Positions 1-7,737 of a stretch of DNA of 52,221 bases are shown piece after piece. The stretch covers positions 1 to 52,221 of the forward strand of contig JAZRZI010000053.1 of the NCBI GenBank assembly GCA_045601325.1, given 5' to 3'. The DNA is from JAZRZI01 sp045601325. GTDB lineage: Bacteria; Bacillota_I; Bacilli_A; RFN20; CAG-826. Position numbers and translations under genes: made by a program. The first letter of the stretch is position 1. Every line of letters starts with the position of its first letter. The notes under the pieces were generated by a model. It did no database searches, was not told where the DNA came from, and was given only the letters and a program-made list of their open reading frames with translations.

Positions 1-135
1 TTTTTTTTACCCTAATATTAGGGTTTTTATTTCGCTCAAGTAAAATATACTTATGTTTCTTGGGTAATATGGCAAAGCCTAAGTAGATGGGAGCAGGCAT
101 GCTTCTTTCTAGCGGAAAACAACGCGGGCTTTTTA

Positions 136-150
136 GGGACTTGATCTCGT
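136..150 (+). repeat. 15-bp repeat GGGACTTGATCTCGT, copy 1 (first bridge-RNA loop)
   Basis: Identical to 202-216. It sits in the terminal loop of the second predicted stem-loop, at the target-binding loop position by analogy with IS621. Confidence 0.7.
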
Positions 151-201
151 AAAAGAAAATGTTGTTTCCGTCCTAGTTGAGTGAGTTCGTTTAATCTAAA
201 T

Positions 202-216
202 GGGACTTGATCTCGT
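202..216 (+). repeat. 15-bp repeat GGGACTTGATCTCGT, copy 2 (second bridge-RNA loop)
   Basis: Identical to 136-150. With four extra upstream bases (198-209, AAATGGGACTTG) it also matches 1452-1463 at the end of the transposase gene. By analogy with IS621 this is the donor-binding loop position. Confidence 0.7.
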
Positions 217-291
217 GTATCTTTTAAAAAACTGTTCTTTCAATTAGTTAACGGAATGCCAAGAAAATAAATGCCAGTTAGGAGGTAAAAA

Positions 292-1479
292 ATGGAAGAC
301 CCTATTATTGCGTGTGATGTGAGTAAAGGTAGTTCTCATATTCAGGGGTTTATTGGATTATCAAAACCAGTTGGAAATCCTTTTGTAATCCAACATCTAA
401 AAAGTGATTTAAAGCTAATAAAGGAACTTGCTAAATCACTAGAAAAACAAACCAAAAAGAAACCTGTATTTGTCTTTGAATTTACAGGTATTTATCATGA
501 ACCAATTGCGAGATATGTTCATGATATCGGATTAGACTCATATGCTATTTCGCCTTTAGAATCAGCGAAAGTGAGAAAGAGTATGATTCGTGTTACTAAA
601 ACGGATTCCAAAGATTGTCTAAATATAGCAACAGTTTATTACACAAGGCACATAAGAAAATTTGAAAGTGACAACAATGATGTTAAAGCTTTATCAAGAG
701 AAAAAAGAGACATTAGAGGCGAATTAACAGAGCAAAAATGTGTTTATCATAGATATCTAGATTTAATTTGGCCATGTTTTGATACTCTTTTTGATGCTGA
801 TAGCCAAACTTCAATGATTATTGTGTCTATTTATAAACATCCAGATGTCGTTAAAAGAAGAAGTGTATCAATGGTTGCTGAAATACTTTTAAACAATGGA
901 CATTTCTCCAAAACAAGAGCGTTCGATTATGCTTATAAGATTAAAGATTATGCTTCTAATGCAGTGTCTGGAGTTGATGAGAAGAGCGAATATGTTAATG
1001 CATTAATTCATTCTTATGGCAAAATAAAAAATCTTCAAAATGATTTGGATGAAATTAACAATAAACTCGATAACTTGTTAAGAAAAACAATTGTTTATCA
1101 ACTATTAAAGACGATCCCAGGAGTAGGGGCAAATATTCTTATTCAAGCTACTGCGGAGATAGGAGATCATACAAGATTTAAAACAGCCAAACAATTTGTC
1201 GCATATATTGGACTTGATCCATCTATTCTTCAATCAGGAACAAACGATGGCGAACATTATTCAATTACAAGAAAAGGTAACGGGATATTGAGATCAATGC
1301 TTTATCTTGCTGTCTCTCAAATGCTTACTCAAAAATTAGACAATCAAATAACTAGATTCTATTTCAAAAAGAAAAGCAGCGGCCTCTCTCACAAGGTAGC
1401 TGCGGTTGCGTCCTGTCGTAAACTAGCTTGTTGCGTGTTCGGCATGCTTACAAATGGGACTTGTTTCGAAACTAAATAA
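292..1479 (+). CDS. IS110-family transposase (DEDD RuvC-like plus Transposase_20)
   Basis: A recombinase of 395 residues, the normal length for the family. The N-terminal RuvC-like domain carries the four acidic residues D9 (ACDVSKG), E63 (VFEFTG), D105 and D108 (TDSKD). A helical, coiled-coil-like middle (about 120-265) follows. The C-terminal Transposase_20 domain has a helix-hairpin-helix IPGVG (275-279) and the catalytic serine candidate S315 in QSGT. Known IS110 enzymes join donor and target DNA under guidance of a bridge RNA; that this copy does so is inference. The start is fixed by TAGGAGG at 280-286. No frameshift or missing catalytic residue is seen, so the copy may be active. Confidence 0.93.
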   Translation: MEDPIIACDVSKGSSHIQGFIGLSKPVGNPFVIQHLKSDLKLIKELAKSLEKQTKKKPVFVFEFTGIYHEPIARYVHDIGLDSYAISPLESAKVRKSMIRVTKTDSKDCLNIATVYYTRHIRKFESDNNDVKALSREKRDIRGELTEQKCVYHRYLDLIWPCFDTLFDADSQTSMIIVSIYKHPDVVKRRSVSMVAEILLNNGHFSKTRAFDYAYKIKDYASNAVSGVDEKSEYVNALIHSYGKIKNLQNDLDEINNKLDNLLRKTIVYQLLKTIPGVGANILIQATAEIGDHTRFKTAKQFVAYIGLDPSILQSGTNDGEHYSITRKGNGILRSMLYLAVSQMLTQKLDNQITRFYFKKKSSGLSHKVAAVASCRKLACCVFGMLTNGTCFETK

Positions 1480-1601
1480 ATTATAAATCAAACGACAGAT
1501 TATTAATACATTGATAGTTATTTTTTGTTATGCCTTGAAATTTTTACTTGATTTTCCTTATCTAATTTCTTTTCTTGGCAAAACTATAAGTTCTACCTCC
1601 A

Positions 1602-1622
1602 CCCCAGACTATCTGGGGGTTT
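1602..1622 (+). terminator. Hairpin CCCCAGA/TCTGGGG followed by a short T run
   Basis: A 7-bp stem (1602-1608 with 1612-1618) followed by GTTTT. It lies about 120 bp after the transposase stop and could end transposase transcription. It also begins a run of three hairpins (1602-1690), so it may belong to a larger RNA. Confidence 0.4.
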
Positions 1623-1631
1623 TAACTCGCT

Positions 1632-1690
1632 CAGTTCTTTGCAGAAACTGGCTCAGACAAGAAATGGCTAGGTAACACACCCAGCCAAAT
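1632..1690 (+). other. Two further hairpins in the gap after the IS element
   Basis: The gap 1480-1807 has no gene. Within it CAGTT/AACTG (1632-1650) and TGGCTaGGT/ACCcAGCCA (1665-1687) form stems directly after the hairpin at 1602. The text GGGTTTTAACTCGCTCAG at 1616-1633 loosely resembles 21-40 at the other side of the IS. It may be a small structured RNA or IS flank; nothing is recognised. Confidence 0.25.
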
Positions 1691-1752
1691 TTAAATGCAA
1701 TAATATTATAAACTAGTTAACAATAGTTGTGGAGAGGAATCTCCTTACAAAG

Positions 1753-1788
1753 AAAGGCCAGGAAGTTTGATGCCTCCTGACCTTTTTT
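1753..1788. terminator. Bidirectional rho-independent terminator
   Basis: AAGGCCAGGA pairs with TCCTGACCTT and is followed by six T on the plus strand and a shorter T-rich run on the minus strand. It lies 20 bp beyond the stop of the minus-strand secreted-protein gene and can serve convergent transcripts. Confidence 0.7.
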
Positions 1789-1807
1789 GAATTTTAGTAA
1801 TTAAATA

Positions 1808-3574
1808 TTACCAAGCGCATTCAAATGTTGCAGTACAACCGTTAACAACGCCAACAGTTGCAATTCTTGTACGCTCAACGTTAGATAATGAGAATGTATC
1901 GTTGAATGTTGCTAAACGTGAGTGTGAGAATGTTGCGCCAGTGCCCATGAATGTAACTTCAAAGCCTAATGTGTATTCACCAGCTGTAGCGTTAGAAGCT
2001 TCGATATATGAATGAACTAAGAATCCACCGCCGATAACATTTGGTAAACCAGTGTTAAACCATGTTCCATCTTGGCCAGCGTCACCTAAGCCAATGTTTC
2101 TACCATAGAAATAACCTTGCATTGTTGGACGACCGTTTAATGTAGTTCCATCGAGTCTTAAGTATCCTCTAGTTAATCCATCAACGAAATCGTATGGGAA
2201 TCCGAAAATTACAAACGCATCAGCATTAATTTGGTTAATTTTTGTATAGAAGTAAACATCCATTCTTGTTCTGCCAGAAACATTTGGCAAAATAGCGGCT
2301 TTTTCGTTTTCAGTAACTAATACTCCAGAACCAAGAATGTTGGCTTTGAATGTATCACCAGAACAATCGGAAAGTGTATATCCATTAGCAGCAACATTAA
2401 TGAATCTTGCAGTTAATGTTAAGCTTTCTTCACCGACGACCTGCGTGCCTGTGTAGACATGACCATATTGGTCATACCAACCAGAGAATTTAACGCCCGC
2501 TTTTTCAAGTCTTGGTGCAGGGATTACAGCACCCTTGCTGAGATTTAAGTGGCCAAATGTTGTGCCAGCATCAGTCTTATATGTAACTGAGAATGAAGAT
2601 AATACTGGATCAGTTAAGACTGTGGATGAACCATTGTTAGAAATTCTAATTACATTATGTGTGCCATTGAAATAATTTGCACCAAATGTAATGTCTTGTC
2701 CTTCAAATCTGTCAGCACCTTCTGTATCGGCCCATGGTTTTACCCAAGTAGCACCGCCATCGGAAGAAGCGAGCATTTGGAAGTTCCATTTTTCAACTGT
2801 TGGATCAACAGGAGAGAAAATCATTCTGAATAAATGTCCTTCTTCAGGCATAGCGCTTTGAGAAGGTCTAACAATAAGTGTTGTGTGTTTGTACCAGTCA
2901 TTAGTAAGACCTTCTTCGTTAGCGTTATTTGTTCTATAACGACCAATTGTGTAACCATCTGTTCTATTTGTTTCAAACATAACGATGAGACCATCTTCGT
3001 CATATTGATTGCCTAAATAGAAGTAAACATAGGAACCGCTAGCATCTTCTATGTGATTGAAGTTGAAAGCAAAGTCTAATGTCTTGTGGCTAGCAAAGTC
3101 AAATGTACTAAAGATGTGATTTCCACCTAAATCTTTAACATTAGCAGGGCTGCCCATACCCAATGTTGAAGGAGTATCATACAATGCACCTTCGCCATCT
3201 AATAATTGCAATTCTTCTTTTAATGTGTGATCGCAACGTACACATTTGCCATCATCACCAAAGGTGTGAACGCTATTAGGTGCAACATATGCAACGTGCT
3301 CTGTGCTTAAATCAGCGCCATCGTATGCACCTTTATCGGTCCATGAACCACCAGGGTTAGATGTGAATTGTTGTAAGCACTTACAGCACGCCCAGAACTC
3401 TACGTTACCAGGGTTTGTACAGTCAGGGTCATTTTCGAGGTAGTGATTACCAACGTGGTCACATTCACCAGCAAAAACACATAAACCGTTTGTTTTAGAA
3501 AAAGCGCCTACACCAACTAAGGAAGCAGCTAAAAAACCAGTAGCAGCTACCAAAATGAGTTTTTTGTTTTTCAT
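1808..3574 (-). CDS. Secreted protein with Cys-rich N-terminus and InlB B-repeat
   Basis: A protein of 588 residues with a classical signal peptide (MKNKKL, hydrophobic core to about residue 25). A Cys-rich stretch (residues about 32-115, Cys pairs such as CCKC and CVRC) resembles a small zinc-ribbon-like repeat. Beta-rich, probably carbohydrate-binding modules follow, then an InlB B-repeat (Listeria/Bacteroides-type, FSGWYDQYG) at about 333-392. No LPXTG or terminal membrane helix is visible, so it is probably released or held by its modules. An upstream in-frame start at 3619 would precede the AAAGGA ribosome site; the start at 3574 is preferred because it begins the signal peptide. Substrate unknown. 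Confidence 0.8.
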   Translation of the reverse strand: MKNKKLILVAATGFLAASLVGVGAFSKTNGLCVFAGECDHVGNHYLENDPDCTNPGNVEFWACCKCLQQFTSNPGGSWTDKGAYDGADLSTEHVAYVAPNSVHTFGDDGKCVRCDHTLKEELQLLDGEGALYDTPSTLGMGSPANVKDLGGNHIFSTFDFASHKTLDFAFNFNHIEDASGSYVYFYLGNQYDEDGLIVMFETNRTDGYTIGRYRTNNANEEGLTNDWYKHTTLIVRPSQSAMPEEGHLFRMIFSPVDPTVEKWNFQMLASSDGGATWVKPWADTEGADRFEGQDITFGANYFNGTHNVIRISNNGSSTVLTDPVLSSFSVTYKTDAGTTFGHLNLSKGAVIPAPRLEKAGVKFSGWYDQYGHVYTGTQVVGEESLTLTARFINVAANGYTLSDCSGDTFKANILGSGVLVTENEKAAILPNVSGRTRMDVYFYTKINQINADAFVIFGFPYDFVDGLTRGYLRLDGTTLNGRPTMQGYFYGRNIGLGDAGQDGTWFNTGLPNVIGGGFLVHSYIEASNATAGEYTLGFEVTFMGTGATFSHSRLATFNDTFSLSNVERTRIATVGVVNGCTATFECAW

Positions 3575-3660
3575 AACCTTTTTTTTCCTTTCAAAAAACA
3601 AAGTGAACAAAGACAACAAAACTTGCGCATTATTTTGTTATTTGTTCTAAATTCGTTTTC

Positions 3661-3689
3661 ATTATATTTAATATAAGCAAAAATTTAAA
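3661..3689 (-). promoter_or_regulatory. Promoter of the secreted InlB-repeat gene
   Basis: A perfect TATAAT (minus strand, 3666-3661) lies 17 bp from TTTAAA (4/6 match to the -35). It would give a leader of about 80 bases before the start at 3574. Confidence 0.45.
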
Positions 3690-3771
3690 TAAATATATGA
3701 ATAATTGAAACATTATTAACTTACATTGTGAAAATACGTATAGGCAGTGTCAAAAAATATCTTTTTTCTTA

Positions 3772-3800
3772 TTGATTTAGGCACTCATAAACTATACACT
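3772..3800 (+). promoter_or_regulatory. Possible promoter of hpt
   Basis: TTGATT, 17 bp, TACACT, which would start transcription just before the TTGGAGA ribosome site at 3814-3820. Both hexamers are imperfect. Confidence 0.3.
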
Positions 3801-3828
3801 TATTACAAATAAATTGGAGACGGCAGGC

Positions 3829-4392
3829 ATGGCAAAAAGAAATATCATCCTTAGCGAAGAACAAATCAAAGCCATATGTGAAGATATTGGCCATAAGCTT
3901 GTCCAAGATTTACAACAAGAGGTCAAGACCCCAGTCTTTATTGGAGTTATGAAGGGATCCCTTAATTTTATGATGGATTTGATTAAATGTATTGATAGAC
4001 CAATACACACAGATTACATCCAACTTTCATCTTATGAAGGAACTCATAGCTCTGGTTCTATTGTCATTAAAAAGATGTTTGAACAAGACATTAAAGACAA
4101 GACTGTGGTGATTGTCGAAGATGTAGTTGATACCGGTTTATCGATGCAATACTTGATGGATTTCCTCCACAAGCATTTCCAACCTAAACGAATAATCTTA
4201 GTTTCATTATTCGATAAGGTCATCGCTAGAAGAGCCGATATCACTATCGACTACTGTGGCGCAGTACTCAAGGAAGACGCTTTTCTTCTCGGTTATGGTC
4301 TCGACTATAACGAATTTGAAAGAAATACTCCTTATGTTTACACCGCTACTAAGGAAGATATTGCTCTCTTCGACGAGTTAGCAAAGAGGTAA
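3829..4392 (+). CDS. hpt: Hypoxanthine phosphoribosyltransferase
   Basis: Converts hypoxanthine or guanine plus PRPP to IMP or GMP in cytoplasmic purine salvage. It has 187 residues, the usual length. The PRPP-binding loop VVIVEDVVDTGLS and the flexible-loop region SSYEGTHSSG are present. A TTG-initiated extension from 3814 is possible but TTGGAGA there reads as the ribosome site for the ATG at 3829, which is preferred. It heads a salvage cluster: the uracil permease, uracil phosphoribosyltransferase and PRPP synthetase genes follow on the same strand, so substrate uptake, the shared co-substrate PRPP and both salvage reactions are encoded together. Confidence 0.93.
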   Translation: MAKRNIILSEEQIKAICEDIGHKLVQDLQQEVKTPVFIGVMKGSLNFMMDLIKCIDRPIHTDYIQLSSYEGTHSSGSIVIKKMFEQDIKDKTVVIVEDVVDTGLSMQYLMDFLHKHFQPKRIILVSLFDKVIARRADITIDYCGAVLKEDAFLLGYGLDYNEFERNTPYVYTATKEDIALFDELAKR

Positions 4393-4397
4393 AAGGT

Positions 4398-4496
4398 ATG
4401 GGTGGCATTAGATTCATCAGTATCAACATCCAAAACTCACTATCTTCTTTCGTCACCACTATCCCCGTTTTCTTATTTATTATTGAGACTCTTTAA
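4398..4496 (+). CDS. Putative 32-residue leader peptide before uraA
   Basis: ATG at 4398, six bases after the hpt stop, opens a 32-codon frame rich in Ile and Phe that ends PVFLFIIETL. Its TAA (4494-4496) falls in the middle of the terminator hairpin 4485-4510. Its last third is U-rich (4467-4484). A ribosome following polymerase into this frame would cover the 5' arm of the hairpin, the geometry of E. coli pyrBI attenuation. Translation could be coupled to hpt. It may be chance reading in a leader; no homologue is recognised. Confidence 0.35.
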   Translation: MGGIRFISINIQNSLSSFVTTIPVFLFIIETL

Positions 4497-4510
4497 AGGG
4501 TCTCTTTTTT
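4485..4510 (+). terminator. Terminator or attenuator in the hpt-uraA gap
   Basis: GAGACTCTTT pairs with AAAGGGTCTC and is followed by TTTTTT. It ends only six bases before the uraA ribosome site (AGGAGG at about 4517-4522), and no separate uraA promoter is obvious between them. It therefore probably acts as a conditional terminator rather than a plain gene end. Confidence 0.7.
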
Positions 4511-4530
4511 CCAAATAGGAGGAAGAATTT

Positions 4531-5937
4531 ATGGAAAAACTCATCTACGGAGTTAAAGACAGACCATCATTCGGTAAGTTGATCGTCTTCGCACTCCAAC
4601 AAGTCCTCGCAATCTTAGCCGCTACTATTGCAGTTCCAGCAATTGTTGGTAATGGAATGAGCCCAGCAGCAGCTTTATTCGGCGCAGGCATAGGTACTCT
4701 CGTGTACTTATTATTTACAAAGTTTAAGAGCCCTGTGTTCTTAGGCAGCTCCTTTGCATTCTTAGGCTCAATGTTTGCAGCCTTTGGTGGTGCGTGGTCA
4801 GCACAAATTGGTTACTTAGGTTTAATCATTGGTGCTATCTTAGGTGGTTTAGTCTACGTTGTCATCGCTCTTGTCGTCAAACTTGTCGGCACAAAATGGA
4901 TTAACAAATTAATGCCAGCCGTTGTTATCGGACCAACTGTCGCTATCATCGGTTTATCATTAGCAGGAAACGCTATTGGTGATTTATTCAGCGGTGGTCT
5001 TAAAACACTTGCAGACGACGGAATAACACTCGTTAGTGTTTGTAACCAATTCGTCGCCCTTGGCTGTGGTTTAGTCACATTATTCGTTACTATCATTTGC
5101 TCAGTTTATGGCAAAAAATTCTTAAAAATGATTCCTTTCGTAATCGGTATTGCAGCAGGTTATGCTTTAGCAGCAATCTTAACAGGTATTGGTGAAGCTG
5201 CTAACTGTGACGCAATTAGAGTTATCGATTTCGCTAAATTTAATAATATTGAATGGATTCCAACATTCACATTTATCGAAGCATTCAAAGGCTTCAAAGA
5301 TTTCTCAAGTGCTGGTGATTTCTTTAAATTCTTCGGCACAATCGCAATCGCATATGTTCCAGTTGCATTCGTCGTTTTCGCAGAACATATTGCAGACCAC
5401 AAAAACTTATCTACAATTATTGGTTCTGACTTATTAGAAGAACCTGGTTTACACAGAACACTTCTCGGTGATGGCGTTGGCTCTATGGCCGGTGCTTTCT
5501 TCGGTGGCTGTCCAAATACAACTTATGGTGAATCCGTTGGCTGTGTTGCTATTTCAGGTAACGGTTCAGTTATTACAATCTTAACTACTGCAATTATGGC
5601 AATCGTCTTATCATTCATCGGCCCATTCTCAACATTCTTAGCAACAATCCCAAGCTGTGTCATGGGTGGTGTTTGTATCGCATTATATGGCTTCATCGCT
5701 GTCTCTGGCTTAAAGATGATTCAAGACGTTGATTTAGGCGACAACAAAAACTTATTCGTTGTTTCCGTCATCTTAATCGCTGGTGTCGGTGGAATGACTC
5801 TTAACTTTGGTGATGTTACTGTCACAGAAGTTGCTTGTGCATTAATCTTAGGTATCTTAGTTAACGTTGTTTGCCATATTGGAAAAGGTAAAAAAGAAGT
5901 AAAAGCTGAAGATAACGAAGCACAAAAAGAAGAATAA
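4531..5937 (+). CDS. uraA: Uracil permease (NCS2 family)
   Basis: Cytoplasmic-membrane symporter of 468 residues with about 14 hydrophobic segments, the NCS2 topology. The residues that bind uracil in UraA have counterparts: the glutamate in FAEHIADH and the glutamate in NTTYGESVG. Uracil rather than xanthine specificity is also supported by the adjacent uracil phosphoribosyltransferase gene. A strong AGGAGG ribosome site precedes the ATG. The C-terminal tail is hydrophilic and Lys/Glu-rich. Expression is probably gated by the hairpin just upstream and linked to upp and prs (36-bp and 2-bp gaps). Confidence 0.9.
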   Translation: MEKLIYGVKDRPSFGKLIVFALQQVLAILAATIAVPAIVGNGMSPAAALFGAGIGTLVYLLFTKFKSPVFLGSSFAFLGSMFAAFGGAWSAQIGYLGLIIGAILGGLVYVVIALVVKLVGTKWINKLMPAVVIGPTVAIIGLSLAGNAIGDLFSGGLKTLADDGITLVSVCNQFVALGCGLVTLFVTIICSVYGKKFLKMIPFVIGIAAGYALAAILTGIGEAANCDAIRVIDFAKFNNIEWIPTFTFIEAFKGFKDFSSAGDFFKFFGTIAIAYVPVAFVVFAEHIADHKNLSTIIGSDLLEEPGLHRTLLGDGVGSMAGAFFGGCPNTTYGESVGCVAISGNGSVITILTTAIMAIVLSFIGPFSTFLATIPSCVMGGVCIALYGFIAVSGLKMIQDVDLGDNKNLFVVSVILIAGVGGMTLNFGDVTVTEVACALILGILVNVVCHIGKGKKEVKAEDNEAQKEE

Positions 5938-5973
5938 TGATATAATCATTTAATAGTTAGGAAGTACTTAAAA

Positions 5974-6654
5974 ATGATTAAATTTGATATCAATGATTAC
6001 AAGACATGTACTGTCTTAGATCATCCATTATTAAAACACAAAATTACAAAACTAAGAGACAAGAACACCAAGACAAACGAATTCCGTTTGTTGGTGAAAG
6101 AAATTGCAGTCATCGAAGGCTACGAAGCTCTTAGAGATTTACCTACTCAATTAGAAGAAATCGAAACTCCTGTTGAAAAGACAGTTCAACCTGTTGTCGA
6201 TAGAAGCAAATTATGTTTTGTTCCTATTCTAAGAGCGGGTTTAGGTATGGCTGATGGTATGGCAGAATTAGTGCCAGGCGCAGCATTCGGACACATTGGT
6301 TTATATCGTGACGAAGTAACTCACGAACCTGTTGAATACTACTGCAAATTACCAAGCAATATCTCAGAAATGAAAGTTTATCTAATAGACCCAATGCTCG
6401 CTACCGGTGGTTCTGGTATTGATGCGATTAAAATCTTAAAGGGGCACGGCGTTAAAGATTTAACATTCATTTGTATCATCGCTGCTCCAGAAGGTGTCAA
6501 AGCATTCTGTGAAAAATGCCCTGATGTTCCTTTATATGTTGGCGCGCTCGATAGAGAACTCAACGACAAAGCATACATCTGCCCAGGCTTAGGCGATTGT
6601 GGTGACCGTGTATTCGGTACTGTTGTTGAAAATGGTAAATTAAGAAGACAATAA
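5974..6654 (+). CDS. upp: Uracil phosphoribosyltransferase
   Basis: Makes UMP from uracil and PRPP. It has 226 residues, slightly longer than the common 208-210 because of inserts in the middle and at the C-terminus. The PRPP loop YLIDPMLATGGS and the uracil-binding region near the C-terminus (YICPGLGDCGDR) are intact, and FVPILRAGLGM is the family motif. It sits directly behind the uracil permease and two bases ahead of prs, consistent with capture of imported uracil. A TAGGAAG-like ribosome site precedes the start. Confidence 0.93.
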   Translation: MIKFDINDYKTCTVLDHPLLKHKITKLRDKNTKTNEFRLLVKEIAVIEGYEALRDLPTQLEEIETPVEKTVQPVVDRSKLCFVPILRAGLGMADGMAELVPGAAFGHIGLYRDEVTHEPVEYYCKLPSNISEMKVYLIDPMLATGGSGIDAIKILKGHGVKDLTFICIIAAPEGVKAFCEKCPDVPLYVGALDRELNDKAYICPGLGDCGDRVFGTVVENGKLRRQ

Positions 6655-6656
6655 TT

Positions 6657-7628
6657 ATGGAAAACAGAATTAAATTAATTTCATTATCCTCTAACATCGA
6701 AATGACAGAGGAAATGGCAAAAATTCTTGGAATTGAAGCTTATCCACACAGTTTAGTACAATTCGCTGACGGAGAAGTTATCTTCGAAGGTAAAGAATCT
6801 GTTAGAGGTTGTAACGTTTATATCGTTCAATCAACATGCACACCTGTTAACGATAAATTAATGGAACTTCTTCTCTGTGTCGATGCATGTAAGAGAGCAA
6901 GCGCTAAATCAATTACATGTATTATTCCTTATTTTGGTTATTCTAGACAAGATAGAAAAGCCAAAGCAAGACAACCAATCTCTGCAAAATTAGTTGCAGA
7001 TTTAATCACTACAGCTGGTGCTGATAGAGTGGTTTGTACAGACTTACACGCATCTCAGATTCAAGGTTTCTTCAATATTCCTGTTGATGATGTCAGTGCT
7101 CTTCCAGTCTTCTATAACTACTTCTCTCACTTAGGATTAGAAAACATTACCTGTGTTTCTCCTGATCACGGCGGTGTGGTTAGAACATCTAAATTAGCAG
7201 AAAAATTAAACGCTCCTATCGCAATTATTGATAAGAGAAGACCAGAACCAAACAAAGCTGAAATCGTTGGCATTGTTGGTGATATTAAAGATAGAGATTG
7301 TATCATCATAGATGATATCTGCGATACTGGTGGCACCCTTTGCTTAGCAGCTAATAAGATTAAAGAATTAGGTGCTAAACACGTCTATGTTGCTATTAGC
7401 CATGGTATCTTCTCAAGAGACGCTATTGAAAAAATCAACGCATCCGCAATTGATAAGATTATCATCACCGACTCTATCCCTCTTCCAGAAAATAAAAAGA
7501 GCGATAAGATTGAAGTTGTCACACTTGCACCACTATTCGCATTACTTGTTGATGGATTAGAAAAAGGTTTACCTCAATCTGACATTCAACAAAAATATGC
7601 AGATTCAATGTATAAGGCAACTAAATAA
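6657..7628 (+). CDS. prs: Ribose-phosphate pyrophosphokinase (PRPP synthetase)
   Basis: Forms PRPP from ribose 5-phosphate and ATP. It has 323 residues, normal for class I. The PRPP-binding loop CIIIDDICDTGGT, the catalytic flexible-loop region FGYSRQDRKAKARQP and the ATP-site DLHASQIQGFF are all present. It starts two bases after the upp stop without a clear ribosome site of its own, so translation is probably coupled. It supplies the co-substrate used by Hpt and Upp in the same cluster. A terminator follows at 7650. Confidence 0.93.
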   Translation: MENRIKLISLSSNIEMTEEMAKILGIEAYPHSLVQFADGEVIFEGKESVRGCNVYIVQSTCTPVNDKLMELLLCVDACKRASAKSITCIIPYFGYSRQDRKAKARQPISAKLVADLITTAGADRVVCTDLHASQIQGFFNIPVDDVSALPVFYNYFSHLGLENITCVSPDHGGVVRTSKLAEKLNAPIAIIDKRRPEPNKAEIVGIVGDIKDRDCIIIDDICDTGGTLCLAANKIKELGAKHVYVAISHGIFSRDAIEKINASAIDKIIITDSIPLPENKKSDKIEVVTLAPLFALLVDGLEKGLPQSDIQQKYADSMYKATK

Positions 7629-7649
7629 TTAGTTCTAAATACAAAAAAG

Positions 7650-7673
7650 AACCGGTTCGTTTGAGCCGGTTTT
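7650..7673. terminator. Terminator between prs and the glycan operon
   Basis: AACCGG pairs with CCGGTT and is followed by TTTTAATTT. A-rich sequence lies on the other side, so it can also act on the minus strand. It separates the convergent prs and ATPase genes. Confidence 0.7.
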
Positions 7674-7737
7674 AATTTGCAAAAAATGTTTTACTAACTA
7701 AACCTATGTAATTTAGGCAATAAATCTAATGTTTTGG

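Larger units (their letters stand above)
85..247 (+). ncRNA. Putative IS110 bridge RNA
   Basis: Three consecutive stem-loops can be drawn by hand. The 5' stem-loop is 85-110, with AGATGGGAGCA pairing to TGCTTCTTTCT around a GGCA loop. The second is 109-176, with CTAG plus CGGAAAACAAC (113-123) pairing to GTTGTTTCCG (161-170) plus CTAG, and an inner CTTTT/AAAAG stem. The third is 173-247, with CTAGTTGA pairing to TCAATTAG and inner stems AGTT/AACT and TTTAA/TTAAA. Both large loops carry the same 15-mer, GGGACTTGATCTCGT. In IS621 a 5' stem-loop followed by a target-binding loop and a donor-binding loop is the known order, so the likeness is strong. No expression evidence is available and the exact ends are guesses. 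Confidence 0.6.
61..1480 (+). mobile_element. IS110-family insertion sequence (ends not resolved)
   Basis: This is a transposase gene preceded by about 200 bases of structured non-coding DNA, the usual IS110-group layout in which the bridge RNA lies in the left end. Terminal inverted repeats are not expected in this group and none are seen, so both limits are approximate. The octamer GGGACTTG, which contains a CT dinucleotide like the core used by IS621, occurs at 136, 202 and 1456. The last copy lies inside the 3' end of the coding region and may mark the right end. The window begins inside or just before the element, so part of the left flank may be missing. Confidence 0.7.

Noticed and set aside
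292..1479. Inactive or truncated transposase
   Set aside because: All four DEDD residues, the helix-hairpin-helix and the serine motif are present and the length is normal.
2821..3016. Overlapping 60-codon open frames on both strands
   Set aside because: They are shadows inside the well-supported secreted-protein gene, with no ribosome site and no protein-like composition.
3814..3828. TTG start that would lengthen hpt by five residues
   Set aside because: The TTGGAGA there is the natural ribosome-binding site for the ATG at 3829, and homology begins at that ATG.
4531..5937. Xanthine permease instead of uracil permease
   Set aside because: Substrate-site residues follow the UraA pattern and the next gene is uracil phosphoribosyltransferase.
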